The notes under the pieces: generated by a model
The model's input: only the letters and a program-made list of their open reading frames with translations
What the model was told of the DNA's origin: nothing
Databases searched by the model: none
Shown: positions 23,322 through 32,462 of the stretch, one piece after another
How positions within the stretch are numbered: the stretch's first letter is position 1
Layout: each line of letters opens with the position of its first letter
NCBI GenBank assembly: GCA_964389475.1
Contig: CAYMFD010000016.1
Location: forward strand, 1 to 50,562
Direction of reading: 5' to 3'
DNA length: 50,562 nucleotides
From: CAYMFD01 sp964389475
GTDB lineage: Bacteria; Bacteroidota; Bacteroidia; Chitinophagales; Saprospiraceae
Translations under genes and position numbers: made by a program

Positions 23322-23406
23322 GATGGGTCCATTTCATGCGATTCTCAAGGCCACTTAGTACCGATGGTGCAGCGTGACTTCTACCGCAAAGCCTAAGACC
23401 TTGATG
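23322..23406. repeat. Repeat A, diverged copy 3 (core only)
   Basis: Strongly diverged copy of the core. It keeps the pairs: AGGC (23348-23351)/GCCT (23391-23394) replaces AGGT/ACCT of the other copies, a two-sided change, and hairpin GTACC-GAT-GGTGC (23358-23370) remains paired through a G-U. It is followed by about 45 bp unique to this place, then by repeat B copy 2. Confidence 0.65.
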
Positions 23407-23451
23407 TCGAGCGGCCAGGTTTTGCCTCAGCCGCGAAGATGCGACCTGGGA

Positions 23452-23612
23452 CACCGCGACACAAATAAGTCCTTCTCTACCAAATGGCAGGCAAGCATCT
23501 TGAGGATGACTGAGCAATCCACGAAGTGGTCGCTTGACTAGATGTCAAGAGAGCGAAGGAACCTCGACCTCCGTGTCGAGGATGGGCTGAATGGGTACTA
23601 ACCTCGACAAAG
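23452..23612. repeat. Repeat B, copy 2 (161 bp, exact)
   Basis: Second exact copy of 22973-23133. It ends 28 bp before the stop of the glucosaminidase gene (23640, minus strand). The whole non-genic stretch 22792-23639 consists of the order A1-B1-A2-A3-B2 with short unique links. Confidence 0.9.
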
Positions 23613-23639
23613 AACCGTCCCCTACCTAACCACCCCACA

Positions 23640-24689
23640 TCACATATCCAAAAACTCAGGGACTCGCCCATCGGCGGTGGTAAAGGTGGGTCGCTCTTTC
23701 TTATGGACAGACCTGCGGAGATTAAGCGTCGTGCCTACATCAGGGATGGCGCCTTGTGGCATCCTATTTTTAGCGTAGAGGTTTTCGATCCTAATACCAT
23801 AGAGCTGGGCTATGCTCTCCATCGTCTCTCCCTCAAGGACAGTATGTTGCTCCGTCTCGCCGACGAAGGATCGCTTCTTTTTCTGTAAGTACACATAAGA
23901 ACCTACCGCCACTCGGTCTAGCGGCTCTGCGTATCCATCGTTGTATGATACTAGGAGGTCGCTACTCAGCCCGACACTCGCTGCTATATCGGCAATGGTA
24001 GTCTCGCCACGAGCGATCACCATAGGCACTCGATTGATCGCTGATATCTTGTAAGAGTCAGAGTGGATAGGGATAGATGCGGCGTGTCGCTCTCTCGGCT
24101 CATAAGCAATCACAGGCTGCGCCTCTGGTATATGCTCTATCGCTAGATCGACCTCAGTAGGTACGTCAAATTTGTAGAGCTCGTACTTCTCTATAACGGA
24201 TATGATCTTGTTTGGGTACTTAGGGTCTGTCGCATAGCCAGCATCGTAAAGTCCATGAGCCCAAGCCCGATAATCAGTGGGATCAAGCTCGAAGAGGCGG
24301 CCGTAGCGATATGCCTTTTTAGGATCTCTCAAGAAGTCACTATGGGCCTCATAGCTACGTTGTGCATCAGCAAAGGATCTAAAGCAGCTCTTAATCAGGT
24401 CGCCTTTCTTGTTATAGTCGTCATCTTCTTTGTAGTAACTGGGTCCCGACCAGCGGCCGCCACACTTGATACCAAAATGATTGTTGGCCTGAGTAGCTAG
24501 GTCGCTCCTACCCCAGTTGGACTCCAGGAGCCCCTGGGCAAGTTTGATACTCGCTGGAATGCCAGCCCTATGCATCTCCTTGACAGCAATGGACTGGTAT
24601 CGCTCGATATAAGCTTGCGCGATAGGCGTACTAGCTACGGCAGTGTGTGCCGTAACTAGGGTAATCGTAAAGACAAGTAATTTCACCAT
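23640..24689 (-). CDS. Exported LysM-containing glucosaminidase (GH73-like)
   Basis: Protein of 349 residues with signal peptide VKLLVFTITLVTAHTAVAS. The catalytic domain (about 25-165) is of the FlgJ/mannosyl-glycoprotein endo-beta-N-acetylglucosaminidase type: AVKEMHRAGIPASIKLAQGL, LLESNWGRSDLA with the catalytic Glu, NNHFGIKC, CFRSFADAQRSYEAHSDFL and GLYDAGYATDPKYPNKI. Two LysM-like modules follow: PMVIARGETTIADIAASVGL and HTVLEGETMESIAQLYGI, each with the family N-x5-P/L ending. It should cut peptidoglycan glycan strands in the periplasm. No terminator is seen between its stop and the repeat array. Confidence 0.92.
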   Translation of the reverse strand: MVKLLVFTITLVTAHTAVASTPIAQAYIERYQSIAVKEMHRAGIPASIKLAQGLLESNWGRSDLATQANNHFGIKCGGRWSGPSYYKEDDDYNKKGDLIKSCFRSFADAQRSYEAHSDFLRDPKKAYRYGRLFELDPTDYRAWAHGLYDAGYATDPKYPNKIISVIEKYELYKFDVPTEVDLAIEHIPEAQPVIAYEPRERHAASIPIHSDSYKISAINRVPMVIARGETTIADIAASVGLSSDLLVSYNDGYAEPLDRVAVGSYVYLQKKKRSFVGETEQHTVLEGETMESIAQLYGIRIENLYAKNRMPQGAIPDVGTTLNLRRSVHKKERPTFTTADGRVPEFLDM

Positions 24690-24911
24690 ATATCAAACAC
24701 TTATAATATGTACTAGTACCAATTAGCATACCAGTTTACCACTATCAACGACTAGTGGGCAGAGAATCTGTACAAGGGCTGTGGTAAAAAGCCAGTCAAC
24801 AATAACAAAAGTCTAACACCATGTATCTCCACTCTTAGTGACGAAGCCTCGCCTTAGCAAGTCCTACTATTGTCTACTTTAGCATTATTAATAAAAATAT
24901 CAAATACACTT

Positions 24912-25532
24912 ATGTCAGACATCATCCAAATCCTTAAAAGCCAACTAAACGAACAAGCGATCAGCCAGCTAGCACAGCGTATCGGCGGTAATGCAGACCA
25001 AACTGAGGTAGCCGTCAATGGTGTGATCGGTACCATGGTCAATGCCCTCGCCAAGAATGCTAGCTCATCTCCACAGGGTCTCCAATCCTTATTCGGAGCT
25101 GTATCTAAAAACCACGACGGTAGTGCCTTAGACAACATCATGGGTCTTTTCGGTAGCAATGACGCCAATCCTATGAACGGCCTCGGCATACTCTCCCACG
25201 TACTAGGTGGCAACATCTCTAGCGTGATCAACATGGTCTCTCAGATGAGCGGTCTAGATAAGTCAAAGGCCGGCAACCTACTCCTTACCCTTGCACCTGT
25301 CGTACTCGGTGCTCTAGGCAAGGCTAAGCAGCAAAATCAAATCGCTCAGCCACAGGGTCTGCTAGACATGCTGATGTCTGGTGCACAATCAGCAAATCAG
25401 CAGGTGGTCAAGCACCAGCCTAGCAACCAAAGCATATTCTCACGTATCCTAGACCAAGACGGTGATGGCAATGTGATGGACGATATCGCAGGCATGGGAG
25501 CTAAGCACCTACTAAAAGGACTATTCCGCTAG
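24912..25532 (+). CDS. DUF937 family protein
   Basis: Protein of 206 residues starting SDIIQILKSQLNEQAISQLA. The regular helical hairpins, VAVNGVIGTMVNALAKNASS, GGNISSVINMVSQMSGLDKS, LLLTLAPVVLGALGKAKQQN and the C-terminal RILDQDGDGNVMDDIAGMGA (an EF-hand-like DxDGDG loop), match DUF937 (YidB-like) proteins, whose role is unknown. An in-frame ATG 42 nt upstream exists, but family members start at this residue. It ends at a strong bidirectional terminator. Confidence 0.88.
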   Translation: MSDIIQILKSQLNEQAISQLAQRIGGNADQTEVAVNGVIGTMVNALAKNASSSPQGLQSLFGAVSKNHDGSALDNIMGLFGSNDANPMNGLGILSHVLGGNISSVINMVSQMSGLDKSKAGNLLLTLAPVVLGALGKAKQQNQIAQPQGLLDMLMSGAQSANQQVVKHQPSNQSIFSRILDQDGDGNVMDDIAGMGAKHLLKGLFR

Positions 25533-25557
25533 GAGGTAGAATAAGTATACAATGCTA

Positions 25558-25598
25558 AAAGCGCTGCTCAACCAAGGTTGAGCAGCGCTTTCTTTATT
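25558..25598. terminator. Bidirectional intrinsic terminator
   Basis: AAAGCGCTGCTCAACC (25558-25573) and GGTTGAGCAGCGCTTT (25576-25591) form a perfect 16-bp inverted repeat (two bases between arms). T-rich sequence follows on both strands: TTTCTTTATT on the plus side, and TTTT on the minus side. It lies between the convergent DUF937 and DUF5689 genes and probably ends both transcripts. Confidence 0.92.
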
Positions 25599-25619
25599 AG
25601 TAGCCTAATATAATCAATA

Positions 25620-28430
25620 CTACTTGATCGCTACATCGTCGATGCGATAGGTACCTGTATTGGTCGTGTTATCTCCTTGATGTCTAAATCCTACTCTCAC
25701 CAATCCAGAGCCAGGTAACATTACATCACCACTCTCTACCCAGTCGTAGTTAGCATCTGACTGGCCTGCTAGATCCGGAGATAGTAGCGTCCAATTAGCA
25801 TCAGCAGGGTCGTCGAACGTAGGACTCACCCATACCGTAAGAGCATCATGTGTCCAGAATGCCGTAGCAGTAATGAACGATATAGAAGACGACTCGTTGA
25901 GGTCAATCTCTGGAGTTATCAACCATGTATCAATCGTACTCTGCGCCTCTTGAAATCCTCTCGCCTCGACGAAACCATTATCCTCAAAGTCTCTCCATAG
26001 CCAGACTCTGTCACCACTGACTGCAAAATTGAGCCAGCCATCAGCATCCCATGGTGTCAAGAACTCTTGCGTAGAAGTAAAGTCTTCAGGGAAGGCATCA
26101 CCCATAGGATCACCTCCACCGCCATCACATCTGGCGCCATTAAACCTCACATCATCCGTATCACGAATAAATACCTGCTTAGTCTCACCAAAGACACCAT
26201 ACACAGCTATCAACTCGCCATTGCCAGACGGCATAGTCTGGTCAGCAAAGCTAGCAAAGCCACTATTACGCATTACTATCGTCTCACCATCACAGTCTTG
26301 GATATCTACGTTAAATGATACTTGATTAACTCCATCTGCATAGGTACCAGGATTGGCACTTGCGGTTTCGACGTCTGACAATCTGATCAATCGATTCTGA
26401 TAACTGTCATCTAGGTCTGCAATGCTTACATCAATAGGTGATGGACCACTCTGTACCTGTCCTGCGAAGACAAAGTTCTTGTACTGGCTCTCCGGAACTC
26501 GGTCGATATCACTACCAGAACCCACACCTAGCTGTATCAAGCCATTAAAAGCTCCGATACTGAGACCTTGTAATGGCACAGCAATGTCAGCACCTAGCGG
26601 ATACTCTAGGTGTAGATCAAATGCATCGATACGAATCTTAATACCAGCAGTCTCATCTTGGAAGATAAGATCCTTAAAGAAGTTGCCCGTCTCATCACTA
26701 CTGATCACCTGACCACGTAGGATGATATCGTCCTCGATAGTTGTCGCTTGATCCTGCACGAAATACTGTGACTTAAAGTCTGCTATGCTGATGACCTTAT
26801 TAATGTCTCCTATAAAGTTACCATTGTCATCAAAAAACTCGTTAGGGTCTATCACAGTACCGCCGTCATCACATCGGTCACCATCAAAGTCTACATCATC
26901 GGTATCACGGATAAATACCTGCTTATCCTCATTAAATACACCGTAGACACCCGTCAATTCTCCATTATCTGATGGTAGCAGCTCATCTGCAAAGCTGGCA
27001 AAGCCGCTGTTACGCATAATGATCGTAGAACCATCACAATCCTGTATATCTATGTTAAATGAAAATCTATTAACCCCATCTGCATATGTACCCGGATTAG
27101 CGCTTGCGGTCTCTACCTCTAGGAGTCTGATCAATCGATTTTGGTAGCTATCGTCTAGGTCAGCAATACGTACGTCTATAGGCGTAGGTTGACTCTTGAC
27201 CTGACCAGCGAAGACAAAGCTTCTGTACTGGTCTTCTGGCAATCGATCTACGTCACTACCAGCGCCTATACCTAGTTGTATCAATCCATTAAAGGCACCT
27301 ATACTGAGACCCTGTAGCGATACGGCGACATCAGCACCTAGAGGATAGCCTAGATATAAGTCATCGGCATCAATACGTATCTTGATACCTGCTGTTTCGT
27401 CTTGGAAGATGAGGTCTTTAAAGAAGTTACCGGTCTCATCACTACTCACCACCTGACCACGTAGGATGATGTCATCCTCGATAAGTGTCGCTCTGTCTTG
27501 TACGAAGTACTGTGCCTTAAAATCAGCAATGCTGATAACTTTATCCGCATCCCCAATGAAGTTACCATCCTCGTCGAAGAACTTATTGGACGATCCACTA
27601 CTACCATCGCATCGCGTGCCGTTCATGTCTAGATCCATAAGATCTCTGAAGGTCAGTTGACTAGTGCCATTAAACTCGCCATAGACAGCGACGATCGATC
27701 CATTACCAGCTGGCACCTCTGTACCTGCAAAGTCAGAAAAAGCGCTACCCCTCACGACGACTTCCCGACCTTCACAGTCGGTTATAGAGGTATTACTTGT
27801 TCGCTCTGCCTGGACATCACCCCAGGTGGTGCCTAGTTGCTGGCCTACGACCTCTACATCATCTAGCTGTATGAGTACACTCTGATACGATCCATCTAAG
27901 TCACCAATCGATACAGGCGTAGGTACAGGCTCTCCCCGATACAGGCCAGCTACCAATATCTCGTCTGCCACAGATTGCGGTATACGTATCATGTCGCCGT
28001 CATTATCAGGACCATAACCTACCTGCACGAGTCCAGCGAAGTCACTAATGAATAGATCTTTGACTTTTACAAAAACCTCTCTACCTGCAAAAAACTCACG
28101 ATGCATCTCATTGACATCGACGATAAAGGTGATACCAGCTACATTGTCCGTCGTGTAGGACACACTATCCTGTAGGATGAGTGACTTGAAGATATTACCT
28201 GCCTGATCATCAGCATTGACGATACCACGGACGAACTTGTCATCAGGTATCTGTACGAATTGACCTTCTTGATAGTAAGCCTTAAGCTCTCCGATGGTCA
28301 TAATCAGATCAGCAGGTATCATAGGATCTACCTCACCAGCGGCAGGCGTCTCATCAAAGTCCCTGTCTACGCAAGCCATCATCGTGAAGGCTGACAAAAG
28401 TCCGATTAACAAATAGCGAAACATATGCAT
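25620..28430 (-). CDS. Triple DUF5689 lipoprotein with C-terminal adhesion-type domain
   Basis: Surface lipoprotein of 936 residues: signal peptide RYLLIGLLSAFTMMAC with lipobox Cys20. Three DUF5689 repeats follow: residues about 45-275 (diverged), 280-525 and 529-770. The last two are nearly identical and share long runs such as FKDLIFQDETAGIKIRIDA and GLSIGAFNGLIQLG. The C-terminal ~160 residues (from PEDFTSTQEFLTPWDADGWL to GTYRIDDVAIK) are a choice-of-anchor-J/MAM-like beta sandwich. It lies 43 nt after the TonB receptor gene, and so is probably its partner lipoprotein on the cell surface, as SusD is for SusC, although it is not a SusD. Substrate unknown. Confidence 0.9.
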   Translation of the reverse strand: MHMFRYLLIGLLSAFTMMACVDRDFDETPAAGEVDPMIPADLIMTIGELKAYYQEGQFVQIPDDKFVRGIVNADDQAGNIFKSLILQDSVSYTTDNVAGITFIVDVNEMHREFFAGREVFVKVKDLFISDFAGLVQVGYGPDNDGDMIRIPQSVADEILVAGLYRGEPVPTPVSIGDLDGSYQSVLIQLDDVEVVGQQLGTTWGDVQAERTSNTSITDCEGREVVVRGSAFSDFAGTEVPAGNGSIVAVYGEFNGTSQLTFRDLMDLDMNGTRCDGSSGSSNKFFDEDGNFIGDADKVISIADFKAQYFVQDRATLIEDDIILRGQVVSSDETGNFFKDLIFQDETAGIKIRIDADDLYLGYPLGADVAVSLQGLSIGAFNGLIQLGIGAGSDVDRLPEDQYRSFVFAGQVKSQPTPIDVRIADLDDSYQNRLIRLLEVETASANPGTYADGVNRFSFNIDIQDCDGSTIIMRNSGFASFADELLPSDNGELTGVYGVFNEDKQVFIRDTDDVDFDGDRCDDGGTVIDPNEFFDDNGNFIGDINKVISIADFKSQYFVQDQATTIEDDIILRGQVISSDETGNFFKDLIFQDETAGIKIRIDAFDLHLEYPLGADIAVPLQGLSIGAFNGLIQLGVGSGSDIDRVPESQYKNFVFAGQVQSGPSPIDVSIADLDDSYQNRLIRLSDVETASANPGTYADGVNQVSFNVDIQDCDGETIVMRNSGFASFADQTMPSGNGELIAVYGVFGETKQVFIRDTDDVRFNGARCDGGGGDPMGDAFPEDFTSTQEFLTPWDADGWLNFAVSGDRVWLWRDFEDNGFVEARGFQEAQSTIDTWLITPEIDLNESSSISFITATAFWTHDALTVWVSPTFDDPADANWTLLSPDLAGQSDANYDWVESGDVMLPGSGLVRVGFRHQGDNTTNTGTYRIDDVAIK
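26123..27590 (-). repeat. Intragenic tandem duplication of about 747 bp
   Basis: The stretches encoding DUF5689 repeats 2 (26868-27590) and 3 (26123-26843) are directly repeated with a period near 747 bp, with more than 80% amino-acid identity by eye. DNA similarity is also evident (for example TCTTGGAAGATGAGGTCTTT at 27400-27419 and a near-identical block at 26654). Repeat 1 is much older. Such repeats allow expansion or contraction by recombination. Confidence 0.85.
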
Positions 28431-28473
28431 ATATTATTTACTGTTGATATGTGTGATTTTTAATAATTGAGGC

Positions 28474-31242
28474 TTACCACCTGTATGATACATTGAGACT
28501 GTAGTTGCGACCATAACTGTAAAACAGCCTAGGCTCAAAACCAGCCACTGATGCCTCATCGAAGTTAAACCTGTTTTGCTCAAATCCTCCCGTGATAAAA
28601 TCTTGGTTGTCTAACAGGTTACCCACACTCAGGTTGAGTGAGAGCATACGGTTGTCCTTGAGTCTCCAGCTCTTACCCGCGAAGAAGTCGACCGTATACT
28701 GCGCATCTACTTGAGGCTGCTGCACGATAAAGTCATAAGCCTCTGGATTTTCAAAGCGATTGAGACTCTCTAGAGCACCCGCCGTACGTCGTACAGGGAA
28801 GAAGTCTAGGAAGATATCGTCGAAGTAGTTAAAGTTAAGATTACCAAACCAACCGTCTTTATTGAAGTTGATACCTGCCGTGTAGGCTTGCTGTGGTAGA
28901 CCCGGCACTCGGAAGTTTTCGATGTAGGCCGTCTCGTTTTTGACAGCCTCGCCCGTATTATCTTGGTAGAGTTGTACCTCTGGTCGGTTATCGTAGTAGT
29001 AAGCACCGTATGCACCTGCTAGGTTAAGCGAGAATATCTGTGTCAGTTGAATTTCTACACCTGCCTCGATACCCGAGTGAGTCTTCTCGATACCGGGGAT
29101 GATCATATTGGCAAATGCATTGATATCATCGTCGTAGAAACTCTGGTTCTCTAGCTGATCGCGAAACTTAGTGTAGTATGCCGTCACACGACCTTTAATA
29201 CCTGTATACTTAAAGGTATAGCCGATCTCAGCTGCGCTGATCTTTTCATCCGTGAGGTTGGGTACGAGCTCGTTACGTGTACGTGGACTCAAGAAGCCAA
29301 AGCGACTATAAGGTGACTTGGTCAGGTACTGTGCATTGGCGTAGAGGTAGTTACGGCCATTGACCTTGTACGTGGCTCCTGCCTTAACGCCAAAGTTGAG
29401 GAAGGATGCTGTCTCCGACTTGCCAAGGCTGTTATCAGGGAAGATACCGTTCTGATTATTGCCCTCACGGAAAAAACTGGTATGGCTCACCTGACCTCCT
29501 ATGTAAAAGTCATAGCGAGGAAGCGTCATAACTGCCTGTGTCCATGCTCCACCTCGCCTAGTTGTCATATCATAGTCGTAACCATATCGCTCGCCTTCGT
29601 TGACGATACGGTTGGGCTCACGTATCTCATGCTGCTTCTTGGTATCATCACCAGGGAAGTCACGAGTAACAAAGTCATCCCAATTAACCGCAAACTCTGC
29701 ACCTAATAGGTCATCAAGAACTACATAATTTCGAGTAACCTCATGCATATAGTAAGCACCACCTTGGAGGTCTATTTTATCGGTCACCTGCGACTGTAGT
29801 ATAGCGTTGGCACTATACTTATCTGTATCGAAGTGCTGGCGGTCTAGTACATAAGCGGCGGATGCTCCCGTGACTGAGTTGCCCGGTATGCCGTTGACAT
29901 TGTCAATCGTGACTGGTCGATTAAAGCCCTGCTGATTGACAGCATATATGTTATCCCAGTCTAACTGCATGACTTGCGGATTGTCAAGGATAAACTGTCT
30001 ATGCTGCTCACGCTGTGGACCCTCATCTATGAAGGTTGGCAGCTTACGGTAGTAGTCAGGTCTTGGGTCAGAAGCGCTAAACCAGTTGAGTCGCGTACTC
30101 CCAAATGTGCCTGTTTGCATACCTACTGTCGTAGTCAGGTTGGTCTTGTTACTGATCGTCCAGTCGTGGCGCAGCATAGCGATCGGCTGGTGTATACGGT
30201 ATTCGCGAGAGTTGCGGACTTTGCCATCTTGCAGCCCCCAGTTAGGGTTATAATAGTTAGTACCTGCTAGGTCATAAGCCTCCTGCACACTACCTGTAGA
30301 TCTACCTCTGATAGTCGGTGCTCCTAGCACGACAAGGTTGAGCAGGTGCTTATTGTTGATCTTCTTATCTACACTGGCGAAGTAACTGTAGCCATCGTAG
30401 TAGGTACCTGCGATGTAACCTTGGTCTCCCCACCTGCGAGATGCTGAGAGCGATAGTGCCCATCCATTTTCTTTCATACCTGTACCGTAGGTGAGCATCA
30501 GTCGATTGGCATAAGATCGGTTACCTCTCGTAAGTACGATCTTCTTTTGCTCCCACTGCGATGAGGCACGAAGGTCTACATTGGTCTCCCCACCGATATT
30601 GCCATAGGCGAAATCTACATTGGCCAGGCCTGACCTCGCATTACGGGCCCGCAGCACATCGTTGAGTCCACCCCAGAATCCCCAGTTGACACGTCCGTCA
30701 TCGAGGTCATTCATATACATACCATTGAGGTAGGTATCGGTGTACTCATTGAGCAGTCCTCTTGGTCGGAATCGGCCATTACTAAGGTTGTAGGCGGCTG
30801 CATTGTCAAAGACATCACGGCCGGCAGTCAACAATGACGAGTACTCCGCCTGCCCCTGCTCGCTGTCATCACTCAGGTCTTCTATCTCTATGAGACCGAT
30901 GGTACTGGCCTTCTTATAGTTGTAGTCGACTGGCGACATGACAAGGTTGAGGACGATATCGTCACTACCGACGACGACCTCTTGCTCTTGGTCTTTGACC
31001 TTTTCTGCTGATACGAGGAGGTTGTAGGTACCGCTTGCCACATTGGCTATTATATACTTACCACTGGCATTGGTCAGAGAGAAGTAGTCCGTGCCCTCTA
31101 GCTCTACGATCGCTCCCACTATGGGGGTATCGTCTTGCTCTGAGATGATCGAACCTCTTATGGTCTGTGCAGAAAGGGTAGTTAAAAATGCATTAAGAAT
31201 CACTAATGTGATGCTAAGCGAAAATAGATGTCGTGTATACAT
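28474..31242 (-). CDS. TonB-dependent outer-membrane receptor (SusC-like fold)
   Basis: Receptor of 922 residues. Signal peptide RHLFSLSITLVILNAFLTTL is followed by a carboxypeptidase-regulatory-like beta sandwich (TIRGSIISEQDDTPIVGAIV to LVMSPVD). A plug domain follows (GRDVFDNAAAYNLSNGRFRP, LNDVLRARNARSGLANVDFA). Then come many beta strands ending FYSYGRNYSLNVSYRW with the C-terminal Trp typical of barrels. It takes up a large substrate using TonB/ExbBD energy. The genes beside it, a DUF5689 lipoprotein downstream and a secreted nuclease divergent, suggest a nucleic-acid- or phosphate-related substrate. No SusD-like gene follows, so it is not a classical polysaccharide locus. Confidence 0.93.
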   Translation of the reverse strand: MYTRHLFSLSITLVILNAFLTTLSAQTIRGSIISEQDDTPIVGAIVELEGTDYFSLTNASGKYIIANVASGTYNLLVSAEKVKDQEQEVVVGSDDIVLNLVMSPVDYNYKKASTIGLIEIEDLSDDSEQGQAEYSSLLTAGRDVFDNAAAYNLSNGRFRPRGLLNEYTDTYLNGMYMNDLDDGRVNWGFWGGLNDVLRARNARSGLANVDFAYGNIGGETNVDLRASSQWEQKKIVLTRGNRSYANRLMLTYGTGMKENGWALSLSASRRWGDQGYIAGTYYDGYSYFASVDKKINNKHLLNLVVLGAPTIRGRSTGSVQEAYDLAGTNYYNPNWGLQDGKVRNSREYRIHQPIAMLRHDWTISNKTNLTTTVGMQTGTFGSTRLNWFSASDPRPDYYRKLPTFIDEGPQREQHRQFILDNPQVMQLDWDNIYAVNQQGFNRPVTIDNVNGIPGNSVTGASAAYVLDRQHFDTDKYSANAILQSQVTDKIDLQGGAYYMHEVTRNYVVLDDLLGAEFAVNWDDFVTRDFPGDDTKKQHEIREPNRIVNEGERYGYDYDMTTRRGGAWTQAVMTLPRYDFYIGGQVSHTSFFREGNNQNGIFPDNSLGKSETASFLNFGVKAGATYKVNGRNYLYANAQYLTKSPYSRFGFLSPRTRNELVPNLTDEKISAAEIGYTFKYTGIKGRVTAYYTKFRDQLENQSFYDDDINAFANMIIPGIEKTHSGIEAGVEIQLTQIFSLNLAGAYGAYYYDNRPEVQLYQDNTGEAVKNETAYIENFRVPGLPQQAYTAGINFNKDGWFGNLNFNYFDDIFLDFFPVRRTAGALESLNRFENPEAYDFIVQQPQVDAQYTVDFFAGKSWRLKDNRMLSLNLSVGNLLDNQDFITGGFEQNRFNFDEASVAGFEPRLFYSYGRNYSLNVSYRW

Positions 31243-31271
31243 CAGGAGAGTTGTGTGAGAGAGTTATGGTG

Positions 31272-31279
31272 CAAAAGTA
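31272..31279 (-). promoter_or_regulatory. -7 promoter element of the TonB receptor operon
   Basis: On the minus strand TACTTTTG (31279-31272), followed by CACC, matches TAnnTTTG 30 nt upstream of the start at 31242. No clear -33 TTTG is visible. Confidence 0.5.
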
Positions 31280-31367
31280 CACTTTAGATGAGGATGGGTA
31301 GACAGCAGTTTAGATTATCTCTTTGTGAAATCTCCCTCATTGGCCTCCACCTACTTGTCATAAAAAG

Positions 31368-31375
31368 TACTTTTG
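31368..31375 (+). promoter_or_regulatory. -7 promoter element of the EEP nuclease gene
   Basis: TACTTTTG (31368-31375) matches TAnnTTTG. It ends 5 nt before the proposed ATG at 31381, so the transcript would start at or very near the start codon (leaderless or nearly so). A good -33 element is not visible. Confidence 0.45.
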
Positions 31376-31380
31376 TAGAT

Positions 31381-32427
31381 ATGATTACACGTCTATTTTT
31401 CATTGTTTTAGCTATATCACTGTCCATCAGCACCTATACATATGCGCAAGGTGTGCAGTATAAGATCGCATCAGTTGGTTTTTACAATCTAGAGAACCTT
31501 TTTGATACTGAAAATGACACCACTATATGGGATGAAGAATTCCTACCAGAAGGCGGTAAGTCGTGGACGATAGAGCGATATAACGAGAAGCAAGCCAACA
31601 TGGCGTACGTCATTTCGCAGATGGGTATAGACAAAGCGCCGCAGGGATTATCTGTACTCGGTGTATGCGAGATAGAGAATCGTAAGGTACTGGAGGACCT
31701 CGTCGCCCAGGAGTCCATCGCTGATCGTGGATATGAGATCGTACATATAGATAGTAAGGATGGTCGCGGTATAGACGTTGCGCTTCTTTATAATCCTGAT
31801 CACTTCGTACCGGTCACTCATCGGGTCTATGACATGCCTATCTACCGCGACAGTGTCCGCAAGTATACCAGAGACGTCCTCTATGTCAAAGGTGCCCTAG
31901 ACGGTGACACCATGCACTTCTTAGTCAATCACTGGCCCTCTCGCCGAGGTGGCGCTAGTAGGACCAACCCACTGCGAGTACGTGCCGCCCAGGTCAACAA
32001 GCACGTCATCGACTCGATCGTCGCCCTAGATCCCGCAGCCAAAGTCATCGTCATGGGTGATCTCAATGACAATCCTACAGATGACAGCGTCAAGGGCATC
32101 CTCCGTGGTAAGCAGAGTCCTAAGAAGGTGAAGTCCGGCGATATGTATAATCCTATGATGGACTACTACCGCCGTGGTATGGGCTCCAATGCCTATCGCG
32201 ACGTATGGAGTCTATTCGATCAGTTACTATTCACGCCAGGCTTCCTAGACAAGAAGCAAGAAGGTTACTTCTACTATAAGTCCAACATCTTTAACAAGAA
32301 GTTCTTGGTCCAGCGTAGAGGCCGGTACAAGGGATACCCATTCCGTACGTACTCAGGCGGTACCTACCAGGGCGGCTACAGTGACCACTATCCTGTATAT
32401 GCTCTACTGCTGCAGGAAGCAGAGTAG
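31381..32427 (+). CDS. Secreted endonuclease/exonuclease/phosphatase family protein
   Basis: Protein of 348 residues with signal peptide ITRLFFIVLAISLSISTYTY ending near AQG. EEP-fold motifs in order: VGFYNLENLFDTEND (Asn/Glu metal site), VLGVCEIENRKVLEDLV (catalytic Glu), YEIVHIDSKDGRGIDVALLY, FLVNHWPSRRGGA (His), KVIVMGDLNDNPTDDSV (Asp/Asn) and the terminal YSDHYPVYALL (Asp-His). It should be an exported phosphodiesterase or DNase acting on nucleic acids or related phosphoesters. I start at 31381 because the 31 codons upstream are not signal-like. Divergent from the TonB receptor across 138 nt. Confidence 0.92.
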   Translation: MITRLFFIVLAISLSISTYTYAQGVQYKIASVGFYNLENLFDTENDTTIWDEEFLPEGGKSWTIERYNEKQANMAYVISQMGIDKAPQGLSVLGVCEIENRKVLEDLVAQESIADRGYEIVHIDSKDGRGIDVALLYNPDHFVPVTHRVYDMPIYRDSVRKYTRDVLYVKGALDGDTMHFLVNHWPSRRGGASRTNPLRVRAAQVNKHVIDSIVALDPAAKVIVMGDLNDNPTDDSVKGILRGKQSPKKVKSGDMYNPMMDYYRRGMGSNAYRDVWSLFDQLLFTPGFLDKKQEGYFYYKSNIFNKKFLVQRRGRYKGYPFRTYSGGTYQGGYSDHYPVYALLLQEAE

Positions 32428-32462
32428 CGTGTCGTACCATCCATCAAACACTCGGGGTAAAT

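Noticed and set aside
22813..23612. CRISPR array
   Set aside because: Repeats are long (about 84-180 and 161 bp), few, and interleaved; there are no uniform short spacers and no cas genes.
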